From contig JADJWL010000002.1 of NCBI GenBank assembly GCA_016716385.1, forward strand, positions 496,001-560,000: 64,000 bases of DNA, given 5' to 3'. The position numbers and the translations under genes are program-made. Below, piece after piece: positions 1 through 8,897 of this stretch; the stretch's first letter is position 1, and each line of letters starts with the position of its first letter. The stretch is from Bryobacterales bacterium. GTDB taxonomy: Bacteria; Acidobacteriota; Terriglobia; Bryobacterales; Bryobacteraceae. Under the pieces are notes generated by a model. The model was not told where the DNA came from. It did not search any database and worked only from the letters and a program-made list of their open reading frames with translations.

Positions 1-633
1 ATTGGAGAGGCAGTCGAGCCGTGGAGCTACCTGAAGTCGGCGTATTACAAACCGGCGGGCTATCCGGCGGGCCTGTATCGCGTCGGCCCGCTGGCGCGCC
101 TGAACCTGTGCGACGGCTGCGGCACGCCGCTCGCCGACCAGGAGTGGAGTGAGTTCCGCGACCTCGAGCGCGGCGCGGTCCTCAGTTCCTTCCACTATCA
201 CTACGCGCGTCTTGTCGAGGTGCTCTACGGCATCGAAAAGATCGAAGCCCTGCTGCTCGATCCGGAGATTCTCGACCGGCGCGTCCGTGCCGTGGCCGAG
301 CCGAACGCAGCCGAAGGCATCGGCATCTCCGAAGCGCCGCGCGGCATGCTGCTGCACCACTACAGGATCGACGCGCAGGGCCTGATTACCTATGCCAACC
401 TGATCATCGCCACCGGCCACAACAACCTGGCGATGAACCGCGGAATCCTTCAGGCGGCACGGCACTTCGTGACGGATGGAGCGCTGTCGGAGACTGCGCT
501 GAACCGGGTCGAGGCGGTGATCCGCGCCTTCGACCCGTGCCTGAGCTGTTCCACACATGCCCTCGGCGAGATGCGGCTGGAAATCGACCTGCTCGCCGCC
601 GACGGCGGCCTCCTCGACCGGGTACGACGATGA
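1..633 (+). CDS. hoxH: NiFe hydrogenase large subunit, HoxH-type (5' end outside window)
   Basis: The frame is open from base 1, so only the C-terminal ~210 residues are present. They match the large subunit of group 3 bidirectional (HoxH-like) NiFe hydrogenases. A YYKPxGYPxGxYRVGPLAR-type block lies near the beginning, and the C-terminal signature DPCLSCSTH supplies two cysteines of the NiFe site. The residues after that histidine (ALGEMRLE...) are the tail normally removed by a maturation endopeptidase, which is encoded immediately downstream in an ATGA overlap. The enzyme would catalyse reversible H2 oxidation in the cytoplasm with small-subunit and diaphorase partners encoded upstream of this window. 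HoxH rather than another group 3 subtype is my best reading. Confidence 0.93.
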   Translation: MGEAVEPWSYLKSAYYKPAGYPAGLYRVGPLARLNLCDGCGTPLADQEWSEFRDLERGAVLSSFHYHYARLVEVLYGIEKIEALLLDPEILDRRVRAVAEPNAAEGIGISEAPRGMLLHHYRIDAQGLITYANLIIATGHNNLAMNRGILQAARHFVTDGALSETALNRVEAVIRAFDPCLSCSTHALGEMRLEIDLLAADGGLLDRVRR

Positions 634-1094
634 TGATCCCGAATCTTCTGATCGGATATGGAAATCCTCTGCGCCAGGACGATGGCGTGGGCGTGCAGGC
701 GGCCTATCGCCTGGCCGGCGAGATGAGCCGGACGCTGGCGGTCCACCAGTTGACGCCGGAGCTGGCCGAAGCCGTGAGCCGCGCGGAGGTGGTGCTGTTC
801 GTCGACGCCAGCCGCTCGCTGGGACCGGGAGAATTCGAAGTGCGCGCGGTCGAGCCATCGTCAGAAGACGTGGATTCGCACCACCTGACGCCCGGCTCTT
901 TGCTCGCTCTTGCGCACTCGCTCTATGGGCACGCGCCGGCGGCGTTCCTGTTCACGATGGGGGGCAGCCAGTTCGGCTACGGTGAAGAGTTGTCCCCTGA
1001 AGTCGAAGAAGCGCTGCCCACGCTGCTCGGCGAGATTCGCAAACACGCCGCGCTGCGGCCGGAACGGAAAGCGTCGTACGCCCTGTTCGGGTGA
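630..1094 (+). CDS. hoxW: Hydrogenase maturation endopeptidase (HoxW/HyaD family)
   Basis: This 154-residue protein starts with the family signature LIGYGNPLRQDDGVG (residues ~6-20), including the metal-binding Asp of the HybD/HyaD fold. A second conserved acidic region, LFVDAS, lies near residue 50, and a DSHHLTPG histidine motif near residue 80. It is expected to remove the C-terminal extension of the large subunit after nickel insertion. The start ATG at 630 overlaps the hoxH stop (ATGA), which indicates translational coupling and fits its substrate being the upstream gene. A second ATG directly follows, so the start could be one codon later. Confidence 0.92.
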   Translation: MMIPNLLIGYGNPLRQDDGVGVQAAYRLAGEMSRTLAVHQLTPELAEAVSRAEVVLFVDASRSLGPGEFEVRAVEPSSEDVDSHHLTPGSLLALAHSLYGHAPAAFLFTMGGSQFGYGEELSPEVEEALPTLLGEIRKHAALRPERKASYALFG

Positions 1095-1146
1095 TGGGAG
1101 GAGTTCCAAGCAGTCTGAACGCAGACCGCATGACGGGGCAGCCGCA

Positions 1147-3798
1147 TCAATGGAAATTCTCAATCAACATCAGGTCGGTATCGCGGTAATCGAACTGCGC
1201 GCAGAGCATCCACCGGCCGTCCGAAGAGACAGTGAACCCTGGGGTGCGCAAGGGGATGGGGCGGCGCTGCACGCCGAGGTCGGTGTGCTGCCGCGTCGCG
1301 AACGAATAGTAGCGGACCGGCTTTGGCGTGTTCCCTGTCCCGGAGTTCACGTCCAGGTAATAGACACCGTCCTTGTGCAGTGACCAGTATCCCTGCGGGA
1401 CCGCTTCGAGAACCAGCATCTCCTCGCCGCCATCCGGAGGCACGCTCCATAACCCGAGTTCGTCCCGTGACTTGATGTAATAGACTTTGGAGGCGTCGAA
1501 CGACTCAAACGCTTCGAAGCCGCCCCCGCGCGTCACCTGGACCGCTTCCCCGCCCTCGGACGGCATTTTCCAGATCTGGTGCGACCCGGAACGATCCGAG
1601 CGGAAGTAGATCCACCGCCCGTCCCGCGACCAACTGGGACGCCCCTCTCGCGACTCCTCCGGCGTCAGACGCCTTGGTGGTCCGCCTTCCACAGTCGCCA
1701 CGTAGATGTCGCCGTTGCCCGTGGCCACCGAATCGAAAACGATGAACCGGCCGTCGGGAGACCAGCGCGGGGATCCCAGGTGTCCCGTGTTGAGCGAGGT
1801 CAACTGCTGCAGGCTGGCGCCCTCGGCATCGGAGATCCAGATCTCGTCCAGGCCGCCCTGGTCGGAGAGAAACGCGACCCGGCTGCCGTCCGGCGAATAC
1901 TGCGGGTTGGCGTCGAGACGCGTGGACGCCAGGAAGCGCGCCGGCGCGGGGCCCTGCTTGCGGTACTCGCCGAGCGCCATCCGCCAGATGTTGATGTCTT
2001 CTTCCGTACGCTGGAACGCGAGGCGCGGAGGCACGCTCGCCGAGTGCGAGATCGCCGGATACGAGACGAACTCGCCGACTCCGGCCAGGCGCCGCGGCTC
2101 GCCGCCGCTCACTGGGACGCGCCACAGGCTCTGGTCGCCGCCCCGGCGTGAAGCGAACACGATCTCCGAACCGTCCCGGGTCCAGGCGAAGCCCCGGATG
2201 CCGCGGCGGTCTCCCGTCAGCCGCCGGACGCGTCCATCCCCGTCGACGGACGCCACGTGCAGATCGGCCATTGTCGTGTTCTCCCAACGGATGAATGCCA
2301 GCGTCTTGCCATCCGGCGACAGGCGCGCCTCTTCGTCGCCTTGCGCCGTCGCCGGAGGATCGGTCAACGGCTGCCGCGATCCGTCGGCCAGGTTGACGAG
2401 AAAAACCCGGTACGGCTCGCCGGGGGCGGCGCGGTCCGTGATCGTGATCGCGCGGGAATCAGGCGTCCACGAGATTGGGAAGCGGGCGGCGTCGGTCAGC
2501 TTGCGCTCCGCGCCCCCAAGCGGAGAGACAAGCCACACGCTCTCCCCACGCACAAACGCGATCTGCCGCCCGTCGGGCGACCAGGCCGGATAGAGATCCG
2601 ACTCCGGTCCTGTCGTCAGGCGCAGGGGGGACCCGCCGTCCACGAGCTTCACATAGATATCGAAAATCTCCCCTTCTTCTCCGCTCCAGGCGAACGCCAC
2701 CTGAGTGCCGTCCGGAGAGAACGAGGGATGCCGCTCCTCACCGCGGTAGCTGGTGAGCGGAGCGACGCGGCTGGGTGTCTGCGAATCGGCGTCCTGTCCC
2801 GCGCGGAAAGCAAACGTGATCGCTCCCACAAGCACGGCGGCCAAGGCGGCGCCCGCCAGCATCAGCGTAACGTTCTTCTTGTGCTGGCGCCAGCTTTGCC
2901 CGGAGGCTTGTGCCGGGGCGGATCCGCCCGACGCCTCCTGCAGGACCTCCTCCAGGGCAACGCGAAGATCGGCCATGTGATGGAACCGCCGCGCCGGATC
3001 CTTGCGCAGGCAGCGCAGAATCACCCGCTCCAGTTCGGACGGCAGACCCGGCCGCAGTTCGCACGGCGGCTTCGGCTCGAGCGTGAGGATTGAGGCCATA
3101 GTGGCCATCCGCGTTTCTCCGGGGAACGGATGGCGCCCCGTGAGCATTTCGTACAAGACGGTACCGAACGAAAAGATATCCGAGCGCGTGTCGATCCTGG
3201 CGCCTTGCGCCTGCTCCGGGGACATGTAGCGCACGGTGCCGAGAATCGTCCCCTCCTCGGTCTGCAGTTGGCTCACGCTCTCGGTCGTGTCTTTCAGTTC
3301 GTCGGTGGACGGCACGGGCTCGGTTAGCTTGGCCAGACCGAAGTCGAGCACCTTCACCAGCCCCTTGCGGGTCACCATGATGTTGCGCGGCTTGATGTCA
3401 CGGTGGATCAGGCCGGCGGTGTGCGCGGTCTCGAGCGCCTCAGCCAGTTGGATCGCGTACTTGAGTGCCTCCTCGACCGGCAACTGCGCCCCCGCGGCGC
3501 GCTCGATGAGGGTGTCCAGCGTCTCCCCGTCAACGAACTCCATGGCGATGTAGGAGACAGCACCGGCGGTATCGATGTCGTAGACGGTAATGATGTTGGG
3601 GTGATTCAGCGCCGAGGCGGACCGCGCTTCCTGGACAAACCGGTACTTGCGGCCGGGGTCGGCCACAGCCCGCGCGGGGAGTACTTTGAGCGCCACGTAC
3701 CGGTCCAGGCGCTTGTCCCGCGCTTTGTACACGAGACCCATCCCACCCTCGCCGAGTTTCTCCACAATTTCGTAGTGTGAGAGGGTGGAACCGATCAT
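1147..3798 (-). CDS. Membrane Ser/Thr protein kinase with C-terminal PD40 beta-propeller
   Basis: This 883-residue protein has a Hanks-type kinase domain at ~9-275: glycine loop GEGGMG, catalytic Lys38 in VALKVL, HRDIKPRN with Asp134, and DFG at 152-154. An APE-like SPEQ segment follows, so the domain looks active. One transmembrane helix is at ~310-330. The remaining ~550 residues are repeated SPDG-containing blades of the TolB/PD40 propeller type, predicted to lie outside the membrane. This arrangement is frequent in Acidobacteriota. It probably senses an extracytoplasmic ligand and phosphorylates cytoplasmic targets; the ligand and targets are unknown. It is convergent with the hydrogenase genes and divergent from the next gene, so it looks monocistronic. 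Confidence 0.93.
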   Translation of the reverse strand: MIGSTLSHYEIVEKLGEGGMGLVYKARDKRLDRYVALKVLPARAVADPGRKYRFVQEARSASALNHPNIITVYDIDTAGAVSYIAMEFVDGETLDTLIERAAGAQLPVEEALKYAIQLAEALETAHTAGLIHRDIKPRNIMVTRKGLVKVLDFGLAKLTEPVPSTDELKDTTESVSQLQTEEGTILGTVRYMSPEQAQGARIDTRSDIFSFGTVLYEMLTGRHPFPGETRMATMASILTLEPKPPCELRPGLPSELERVILRCLRKDPARRFHHMADLRVALEEVLQEASGGSAPAQASGQSWRQHKKNVTLMLAGAALAAVLVGAITFAFRAGQDADSQTPSRVAPLTSYRGEERHPSFSPDGTQVAFAWSGEEGEIFDIYVKLVDGGSPLRLTTGPESDLYPAWSPDGRQIAFVRGESVWLVSPLGGAERKLTDAARFPISWTPDSRAITITDRAAPGEPYRVFLVNLADGSRQPLTDPPATAQGDEEARLSPDGKTLAFIRWENTTMADLHVASVDGDGRVRRLTGDRRGIRGFAWTRDGSEIVFASRRGGDQSLWRVPVSGGEPRRLAGVGEFVSYPAISHSASVPPRLAFQRTEEDINIWRMALGEYRKQGPAPARFLASTRLDANPQYSPDGSRVAFLSDQGGLDEIWISDAEGASLQQLTSLNTGHLGSPRWSPDGRFIVFDSVATGNGDIYVATVEGGPPRRLTPEESREGRPSWSRDGRWIYFRSDRSGSHQIWKMPSEGGEAVQVTRGGGFEAFESFDASKVYYIKSRDELGLWSVPPDGGEEMLVLEAVPQGYWSLHKDGVYYLDVNSGTGNTPKPVRYYSFATRQHTDLGVQRRPIPLRTPGFTVSSDGRWMLCAQFDYRDTDLMLIENFH

Positions 3799-3844
3799 CC
3801 TCGCGATACGCCCCCATCGATCATAACAGGCGGCGGCAGCGGGT

Positions 3845-3850
3845 TAGAAT
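3845..3850 (+). promoter_or_regulatory. Possible -10 element (TAGAAT) of the 3865 gene
   Basis: TAGAAT lies 15 bases before the ATG at 3865 in the 66-base gap between divergent genes. I see no convincing -35 box. Similar hexamers sit at a similar short distance before several other first genes in this window. Confidence 0.35.
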
Positions 3851-3864
3851 TAAGGCAAGCGCCC

Positions 3865-4737
3865 ATGAACCTCCAGGTTATCCGGCAAATCAAAGCGGCA
3901 CTGTCCAATCTCCAGCCCGAGGAAGTACGCAGGACGGCGGAGCGTCCGCTTGCCATCGGTCTGATTGCTGCTGGCAGCGCCGGCTATGCGGCCATGGAGG
4001 ATTTCCTCATGCCGCCCGGGCTCTCCGACGAGAAGCGCATGGAACTGCTCCAGCAGTTGCACCGGGCCGGCGAACCGGGCGCGCCCGCTCAGTTCGACCT
4101 AATCTTCTACGAGCATCATCTGCCGAGGGTTCCCGGGGGCATCGCCTTCTACGAGGCGCTCCCCGGACGCACCATTCGCGCGGTCCTGGACCAGCGCGAG
4201 GAACTCGGCCTGCCCCTGGCGCGCTCGTTTCCCCCGTTCCGCCGCCCCGTCATCGATCACGTCATCCAGACGATCTCCCGCGAGAATGCCTTGTTCGCCC
4301 TAGCGACCGCCCTGCCGAACGTGATTCCATCGCTGGTGCAGATCCCCTGGGCGGTCGGCGAGTTCGCCTCCGACACCGCCATCCTCACGATGAACCAGAT
4401 CCGGATGGCGTTCCTGGTGGCGGCAGCCAGCGACAGCCCGATCGGCTTCCGCGAGGAGAAGGCCGAAATCGCGTCAATCATCGCGGGCGCATTCGGCTGG
4501 AGAGCGCTGGCGCGAGGACTGGTCGGGAAGGTGCCGTTCGGCGGCGGGCTGATCGCCAAGGGAGCGGTCGCCTACGCCGGTACGTACGTGATCGGTCTCG
4601 GTCTCGAACGCATCTATCGCTTCGGCTACGGGCTGACGCGCGAAGAAAAGCGCGAGGCGTACGAAGGCGCCCTCTCCGACGGCAGGAACGTCACCGAGAA
4701 GATCCTCGCCAGCTTCCGCAAGGTCGACGCTGCCTAG
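3865..4737 (+). CDS. Uncharacterised helical protein, EcsC/DUF697-like
   Basis: This 290-residue protein has no recognisable catalytic motif. The C-terminal half (~150-250) is rich in hydrophobic Ala/Gly helices, including a PNVIPSLVQIPWAVGEFASD segment followed by repeated amphipathic stretches. The pattern is reminiscent of EcsC or DUF697 proteins that associate with membranes, and this resemblance is by eye only. The ATG at 3865 has a TAAGG-like ribosome site about 10 bases upstream. Its TAG stop shares the palindrome CTAG with the stop of the convergent MscS gene, giving a 4-base overlap. Function unknown; the neighbouring MscS channel may hint at a membrane role, but the two are not co-transcribed. 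Confidence 0.7.
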   Translation: MNLQVIRQIKAALSNLQPEEVRRTAERPLAIGLIAAGSAGYAAMEDFLMPPGLSDEKRMELLQQLHRAGEPGAPAQFDLIFYEHHLPRVPGGIAFYEALPGRTIRAVLDQREELGLPLARSFPPFRRPVIDHVIQTISRENALFALATALPNVIPSLVQIPWAVGEFASDTAILTMNQIRMAFLVAAASDSPIGFREEKAEIASIIAGAFGWRALARGLVGKVPFGGGLIAKGAVAYAGTYVIGLGLERIYRFGYGLTREEKREAYEGALSDGRNVTEKILASFRKVDAA

Positions 4738-5585
4738 GTCTGCTTGTTCGCACCGGGATACTGGCTGAGGAAACGGCGGACGATCGCTTCTTCGATGCGG
4801 CTCTGCTGTCCCAGAGGCACAGGCAGTCGCACCAGAAACTCAATCTTCTCCTCGCTCATCAACTGCATCCAGACCCTCGGCCTCACGCGCAGGCCGACCA
4901 GACCATAGGTGTGTTCCAGGCGTTCCATGTGATCGCTGGCTTCTTCCAGGTATGGGGCGCACTCCGCAGTCGCCGCTTCCAGCAGCAGCGCCTCCGCCTG
5001 TTCCCAGTCCGCGTTCAGTTTCCAGGGCACCCGGAATACGTGGATCAGGAACCGTTCCATGTAGGATTCGTTCACCAGCACCGAGTCCAGCAGCTTGCTG
5101 TTCGGAAACCGGATCAGCCTCCCTGTCCGCAGGTGCTGGGTGGGACCCGGACCGACCTCCAGCAGCGTCGTGTTCACGAAGTTGATATCGATCACGTCGC
5201 CGCGGAAGCCCGTGATCTCGATCCGATCGCCGACGCTGAAGGCGTTGGTGGTCGTCCGTACGATCGAGCCCGTGAAGCACTGGATCAGTTCCTTCGTCGC
5301 GATCACCGCCGCGACGCCCAAGGCCAGGACGGACACCGCGAACGTCCGTACCGCGTCCGCCCAGATCGCTCCCAGCCCCATGATGACGAGCAGGGCAGTG
5401 AAATTCCGCAGGTTGACCAGCGCCCTGCGCCGCGTTTCCGCACGGGTAGTGTGCGGCAGGACAGCCTTTGCCACCACGGCTCGCATCAGGAGCATGATCG
5501 CGAGGAACGCCAGTGACCCGGCGACTTTGGCCACCAGGTCGCCTTGCAGAATTTCGTCCCAGCGCAGTGAGAAATTGGTCGGCAC
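4734..5585 (-). CDS. mscS: Small-conductance mechanosensitive channel, MscS family
   Basis: This 283-residue protein has three predicted transmembrane helices (~15-35, ~60-78, ~83-105). The third is Ala/Gly-rich, as in the MscS pore helix. The cytoplasmic beta domain follows with the family pattern FSVGDRIEI, a DINFVNTTLLEVG loop and RFPNSKLL. The length matches the core MscS fold, which opens under membrane tension to release solutes on osmotic downshock. The start ATG at 5585 lies 12 bases downstream of the stop of the cupin gene on the same strand, so the two may be co-transcribed. The 3' end overlaps the convergent gene by 4 bases. Confidence 0.88.
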   Translation of the reverse strand: MPTNFSLRWDEILQGDLVAKVAGSLAFLAIMLLMRAVVAKAVLPHTTRAETRRRALVNLRNFTALLVIMGLGAIWADAVRTFAVSVLALGVAAVIATKELIQCFTGSIVRTTTNAFSVGDRIEITGFRGDVIDINFVNTTLLEVGPGPTQHLRTGRLIRFPNSKLLDSVLVNESYMERFLIHVFRVPWKLNADWEQAEALLLEAATAECAPYLEEASDHMERLEHTYGLVGLRVRPRVWMQLMSEEKIEFLVRLPVPLGQQSRIEEAIVRRFLSQYPGANKQT

Positions 5586-5597
5586 AGCGGCGCGCCT

Positions 5598-5924
5598 CTA
5601 CTTGCCCGGAGGCGGCGGTCCCATCACCACCATCACGATCAGCCGCCCGTCCCCCGTATTCCGGATTCCGTGCGGCACGCCTTCGGGCGCTGCCACGAAC
5701 GCACCGGCGCTGACGGGGAAAGCCGCGTCGCCGATTGTAGCCTCACCCGTACCGGAGATCACGTAATAGAACTTGTCCTGGTCCTGGTGGACGTGGGATT
5801 TGTGTTCCTGGCCTGGCTCGAAACAGTTCAGGCCGGCATACAGATTGCGGCAACGGGCCAGCGTTGCCTTGCCCATCTTGTCCGGATCGAAGCGGGCTTC
5901 CGCCGCGGGATTCGCGATCACCAT
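5598..5924 (-). CDS. Small single-domain cupin protein
   Basis: About 108 residues forming one cupin barrel. Motif 1 is around HKSHVHQDQDKFYYVISG (two His plus the conserved acidic position) and motif 2 is around VPHGIRNTG. This gives a plausible metal site, but the substrate cannot be inferred. The ATG at 5924 (protein starting MVIANP) was chosen because a longer in-frame extension would run into the divergent gene starting at 5962. The gene is followed 12 bases later by mscS on the same strand. Such stand-alone cupins are often mis-named as isomerases or dioxygenases; nothing here supports a specific reaction. Confidence 0.8.
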   Translation of the reverse strand: MVIANPAAEARFDPDKMGKATLARCRNLYAGLNCFEPGQEHKSHVHQDQDKFYYVISGTGEATIGDAAFPVSAGAFVAAPEGVPHGIRNTGDGRLIVMVVMGPPPPGK

Positions 5925-5949
5925 TACCGGACATTCTAGCGCCGCCCGG

Positions 5950-5955
5950 TAAGAT
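5950..5955 (+). promoter_or_regulatory. Possible -10 element (TAAGAT) immediately before the tenA-like ATG
   Basis: TAAGAT is followed by only six bases before the ATG at 5962, and no Shine-Dalgarno sequence lies between. If used, the message would be leaderless or nearly so. Weak evidence from one hexamer. Confidence 0.3.
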
Positions 5956-5961
5956 ACGAAG

Positions 5962-6675
5962 ATGCGAGTCCTTGCCGTGCTGCTGCTGGCCGCCGGAACC
6001 GCCGCCGCGTCCGAGCCTTTAACGCGCCAGATGTGGCGCTCCATCGAACCGGTCTACGCGAAGACACTCGATCATCCATTCCTGCGCGGGCTCACGGCGG
6101 GCGACCTGCCGCGCGCAAAGTTCTCGTTCTATCTCATCCAGGACGCGCACTATCTCCGCGCGTTCGGACAGGCCCTGAACATCCTGGCGTCGAAAGCCCC
6201 GCGCGAGGAGTGGGCGATCACTCTGGGCAAACACGCAGGCGAAGCGCTCGCCACCGAGCGCGCGCTGCACGAGTCGATCCTTGGCGAATACGGAGTGCGA
6301 CCTGAAGCCGTTCGCGGCACACGGATGGCGCCGTCCAATTACGCCTACGTGAATCACCTGCTCGCCACCGCGCTGCACAAGCCCTTTGCGCACGGACTGG
6401 CGGCGGTGCTGCCCTGCTACTGGATCTACTGGGAGGTAGGCAAGGAGATGCAGAAGCGCGGGTCCCGCGAACCCGCCTACCAGAAGTGGATCGATCAGTA
6501 CGCGGCGGAGGATTACGGCGCGACCGTGCGTGAAGTACTGGCGATGATGGATGCCGAAGGCGCGCGGCTCGACGCCGGCGCACGCACGGAGGCGATGAAC
6601 CTCTTCGAAACCTCGGCCCGCTATGAGTGGATGTTCTGGGACATGGCGTGGCGCGAGGAACGCTGGGCGCCCTGA
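5962..6675 (+). CDS. tenA: TenA/thiaminase-II family protein with an N-terminal signal peptide
   Basis: This 237-residue protein has the all-helical TenA fold. The residues used for pyrimidine binding and catalysis by the family are present: Asp61 and Tyr64 in QDAHYL, Cys152 in PCYWIYWEVG, and the C-terminal Glu in RYEWMFWDMAW (Glu222). Known family members hydrolyse thiamin or aminopyrimidine degradation products in the cytoplasm. Here the protein begins with a classic signal peptide (MRVLAVLLLAAGTAAA then SEP), suggesting export and therefore salvage or degradation of extracellular thiamin breakdown products. There are no other thiamin genes next to it and no TPP riboswitch in the 37-base upstream gap. 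Confidence 0.87.
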   Translation: MRVLAVLLLAAGTAAASEPLTRQMWRSIEPVYAKTLDHPFLRGLTAGDLPRAKFSFYLIQDAHYLRAFGQALNILASKAPREEWAITLGKHAGEALATERALHESILGEYGVRPEAVRGTRMAPSNYAYVNHLLATALHKPFAHGLAAVLPCYWIYWEVGKEMQKRGSREPAYQKWIDQYAAEDYGATVREVLAMMDAEGARLDAGARTEAMNLFETSARYEWMFWDMAWREERWAP

Positions 6676-7872
6676 TCAGCCGGCCGCGCGAGCTTCTTCC
6701 ACGGCTTCCCGAAACAGAGCCCGCATCCGCCGGACGTGCGCTCCCGGGTCGTAGATCTCCGCAGTCGCCTGAACGGCGGTCTCCAGCAAACGGCAGCCCG
6801 GAAAGGCCGCACCCGACGCAACGGCGGACAGGCGTGCGGTGAGCGCCGATTCGTCATTGTTCGGGAACAGCAGGCCGGTGACGCCGTCCTGGACGATTTC
6901 CGCGAGGCCGCCCGAAACGGAGGCGATGACCGGAACGCCGCGCAGCAAGGCTTCCAAGGCCACCAGTCCCAGAGGCTCCGGCCACAGCGACGGGACGACC
7001 GCCGCCCACGCGTCCCGCAAGTGCCGTTCGGCTTGCTCCGGAGCGAGCCAGCCAAAGAACTCCACCGCACTGGTGATTTCGAGAGAGCTGGCGAGCCGTT
7101 GCAAGTCCGCCAGGCAAGGCCCCTGGCCAATGACCCGGAGACGCGCGGCCGGGATGCCGGCGCGAACACGGGCGAAAGACCGCAGGAGGAGCGCCACGCC
7201 CTTCTCTTCGTCCAGCCTGCCGGTGTACACGAACACCGGTTCCGGCGCCGGGCGTCTTTCGAATGGCCCCGGCGCCTCCACCATGTACGGGATCATCACC
7301 GCGGGGATCCCGGCGAACGCCAGCTCCTTCCGGACCCAATCGCTGCATGCGACGACTCTACGGAAACGACGCACGGCCACGTCGATCAGCGCATAGCGGG
7401 GCTGGTCGCGCAGCCAGTGGGCCGTCCCGAGGCAGCCGCCGCGATGGCAGATCCAGCCGCGCCGCACAGTGCAAAGCGAGGCATCGGGCAGCAGCTTGGA
7501 ACCGAGCGGGCAGACGCACTTGTAGTCCGAGACCATCAGAACCGCGGGCATATCTCCCAAGGCCAAGACAGCGGCGGGCGAGAGGTGGTGCGCGAACATG
7601 TTCACCCAGGCCACGTCCGGGCGGAACTCGCGAACCGCCCGCCGGACCCCGGCAAATGCAAACGGGTTGGCGATCTGGAGGAAGGTCTGGGCGGCCATCC
7701 TTTCGGTTCCGAACGCGACGAAGCGCGCCTCGCCGTCTCCAGCCGATCCCGCGCTGCTCGTCAGGAGTTCCACGTCGTCCCCCGCCTCCCGCAGCAGACG
7801 CAGGAACGCGGCCGCGTGACGTTCGGCGCCGCCCCGCCCGCGGTTCCAGTCCGTGATCAGCAGGACACGCAT
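6676..7872 (-). CDS. Glycosyltransferase family 4 (GT-B)
   Basis: This 398-residue protein begins MRVLLITDWNRGRGGAERHA, the N-terminal Rossmann start with the GGAE loop typical of GT4. The C-terminal donor-binding domain shows VYTGRLDEEKG, a PSLWPEPLG segment and E-ALLRGVPVIAS-type motifs with the EX7E glutamates. The middle region carries several cysteines (KCVCPLGSK, CHRGGC), which occur in some GT4 enzymes. It would transfer an activated sugar to a surface glycan or lipid acceptor on the cytoplasmic face. The start at 7872 shares one base with the stop of the upstream oxidoreductase gene, and longer in-frame extensions lie inside that gene. Last gene of a five-gene minus-strand operon. Confidence 0.92.
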   Translation of the reverse strand: MRVLLITDWNRGRGGAERHAAAFLRLLREAGDDVELLTSSAGSAGDGEARFVAFGTERMAAQTFLQIANPFAFAGVRRAVREFRPDVAWVNMFAHHLSPAAVLALGDMPAVLMVSDYKCVCPLGSKLLPDASLCTVRRGWICHRGGCLGTAHWLRDQPRYALIDVAVRRFRRVVACSDWVRKELAFAGIPAVMIPYMVEAPGPFERRPAPEPVFVYTGRLDEEKGVALLLRSFARVRAGIPAARLRVIGQGPCLADLQRLASSLEITSAVEFFGWLAPEQAERHLRDAWAAVVPSLWPEPLGLVALEALLRGVPVIASVSGGLAEIVQDGVTGLLFPNNDESALTARLSAVASGAAFPGCRLLETAVQATAEIYDPGAHVRRMRALFREAVEEARAAG

Positions 7873-8897
7873 CAGGCCGGGCGCGCCGCTGCTTCGGCGG
7901 CCAGGATCGCTTCGACATTGCGCAGGCCGTCGTCCAGCAAGGCGAGGCGCGGCGGCGCGCCGGAGATCATCTCGACGAACGCGGCCAGCGCCCGGCGGTA
8001 GGACGGTTCCCAGGACGGCCGCGTCAGCCTCCGCAGCCACCACGCCGCGACGTCTCGCGACGGCGCCACCATCGCGCTGCGCACGCCGTAGCCCAGGCGC
8101 CGCGACGTCCGCAAGGAAAGCCGCGGGCGGTGCCGGTCGACGCGCAACACGCCGCGCTCCCCATAAAACTCCAAAAAGTCGGCACGGGCCGCTTGAAACG
8201 AGAAGAACCCACGGGCTTCGATGCCGCCGCGCAGCGTCACGTCGAGCCAGGCGTGATCGTGCTCGGTCCGTCGCGACGCAAGCCGCGCATGCACTCCGGC
8301 AATTTCGTCGCGAAAGAACCAACGCAGCAGGTCAATGTGGTGCGAAGCGAGATCGAGCAGGACCCCGCCGCCGGTCGCACGCGTCCGTTTCCACCGCGGC
8401 ATCGCCTCTTCCGCGATGGGCTCGCAGAAGCTGGACTGGACAGCGTGCACGGGTCCGATCACGCCGCTGTCGAGCATTGCACGCGCCTGTTCAAACAGCG
8501 GGTGGCACCGCCGGTTGAATCCGACTGCTCCGGCAACCCCGGCGCCGCGCACGGCGCCGGCCGCTTGGGCAGCTTCGGCCGCCGTGATCGCCAGAGGCTT
8601 CTCGACATAGACATGCTTGCCCGCCTGAGCCGCCGCGACGGCCAGAGACGCGTGCAAATGCGTGGGCGCGCTGATGATCACGGCGTCGATGTCGGAGCGG
8701 GCCAGTAACTCGCCCGGATCCGCGTGCACCGCAATGCGGGTCAGCAGGGAAGCATTCTGGCGCGCCGCGGGATCCGGGTCCGCCGCGGCGGCAAGGCGTG
8801 CGCCAGGCACGTGCGGAAGCTCGCGCAGATGGCTCCAATAGGCGATCACTCCGCAGCCGATGACGCCGAAGCGTACCGGCTGCCGCGGCGCGCTCAT
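7872..8897 (-). CDS. Gfo/Idh/MocA-family NAD(P)-dependent oxidoreductase
   Basis: This 341-residue protein has an N-terminal nucleotide-binding fold (VRFGVIGCGVIAYWSHL), a DIDAVIISAPTHLH strand and the diagnostic EKP motif (VYVEKPLA) near residue 100. The catalytic-domain region contains DLASHHIDLL, whose His residues are the usual proton-transfer site. Family members oxidise or reduce sugars or sugar nucleotides. Its position between three glycosyltransferases suggests it makes or modifies a sugar for the glycan they build. The start at 8897 overlaps the upstream stop (ATGA). Substrate unknown. Confidence 0.9.
   Translation of the reverse strand: MSAPRQPVRFGVIGCGVIAYWSHLRELPHVPGARLAAAADPDPAARQNASLLTRIAVHADPGELLARSDIDAVIISAPTHLHASLAVAAAQAGKHVYVEKPLAITAAEAAQAAGAVRGAGVAGAVGFNRRCHPLFEQARAMLDSGVIGPVHAVQSSFCEPIAEEAMPRWKRTRATGGGVLLDLASHHIDLLRWFFRDEIAGVHARLASRRTEHDHAWLDVTLRGGIEARGFFSFQAARADFLEFYGERGVLRVDRHRPRLSLRTSRRLGYGVRSAMVAPSRDVAAWWLRRLTRPSWEPSYRRALAAFVEMISGAPPRLALLDDGLRNVEAILAAEAAARPA

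Noticed and set aside
1113..1126. GTCTG-AACG-CAGAC hairpin between hoxW and the kinase gene
   Set aside because: Only five base pairs and no U-run, so not a convincing terminator.
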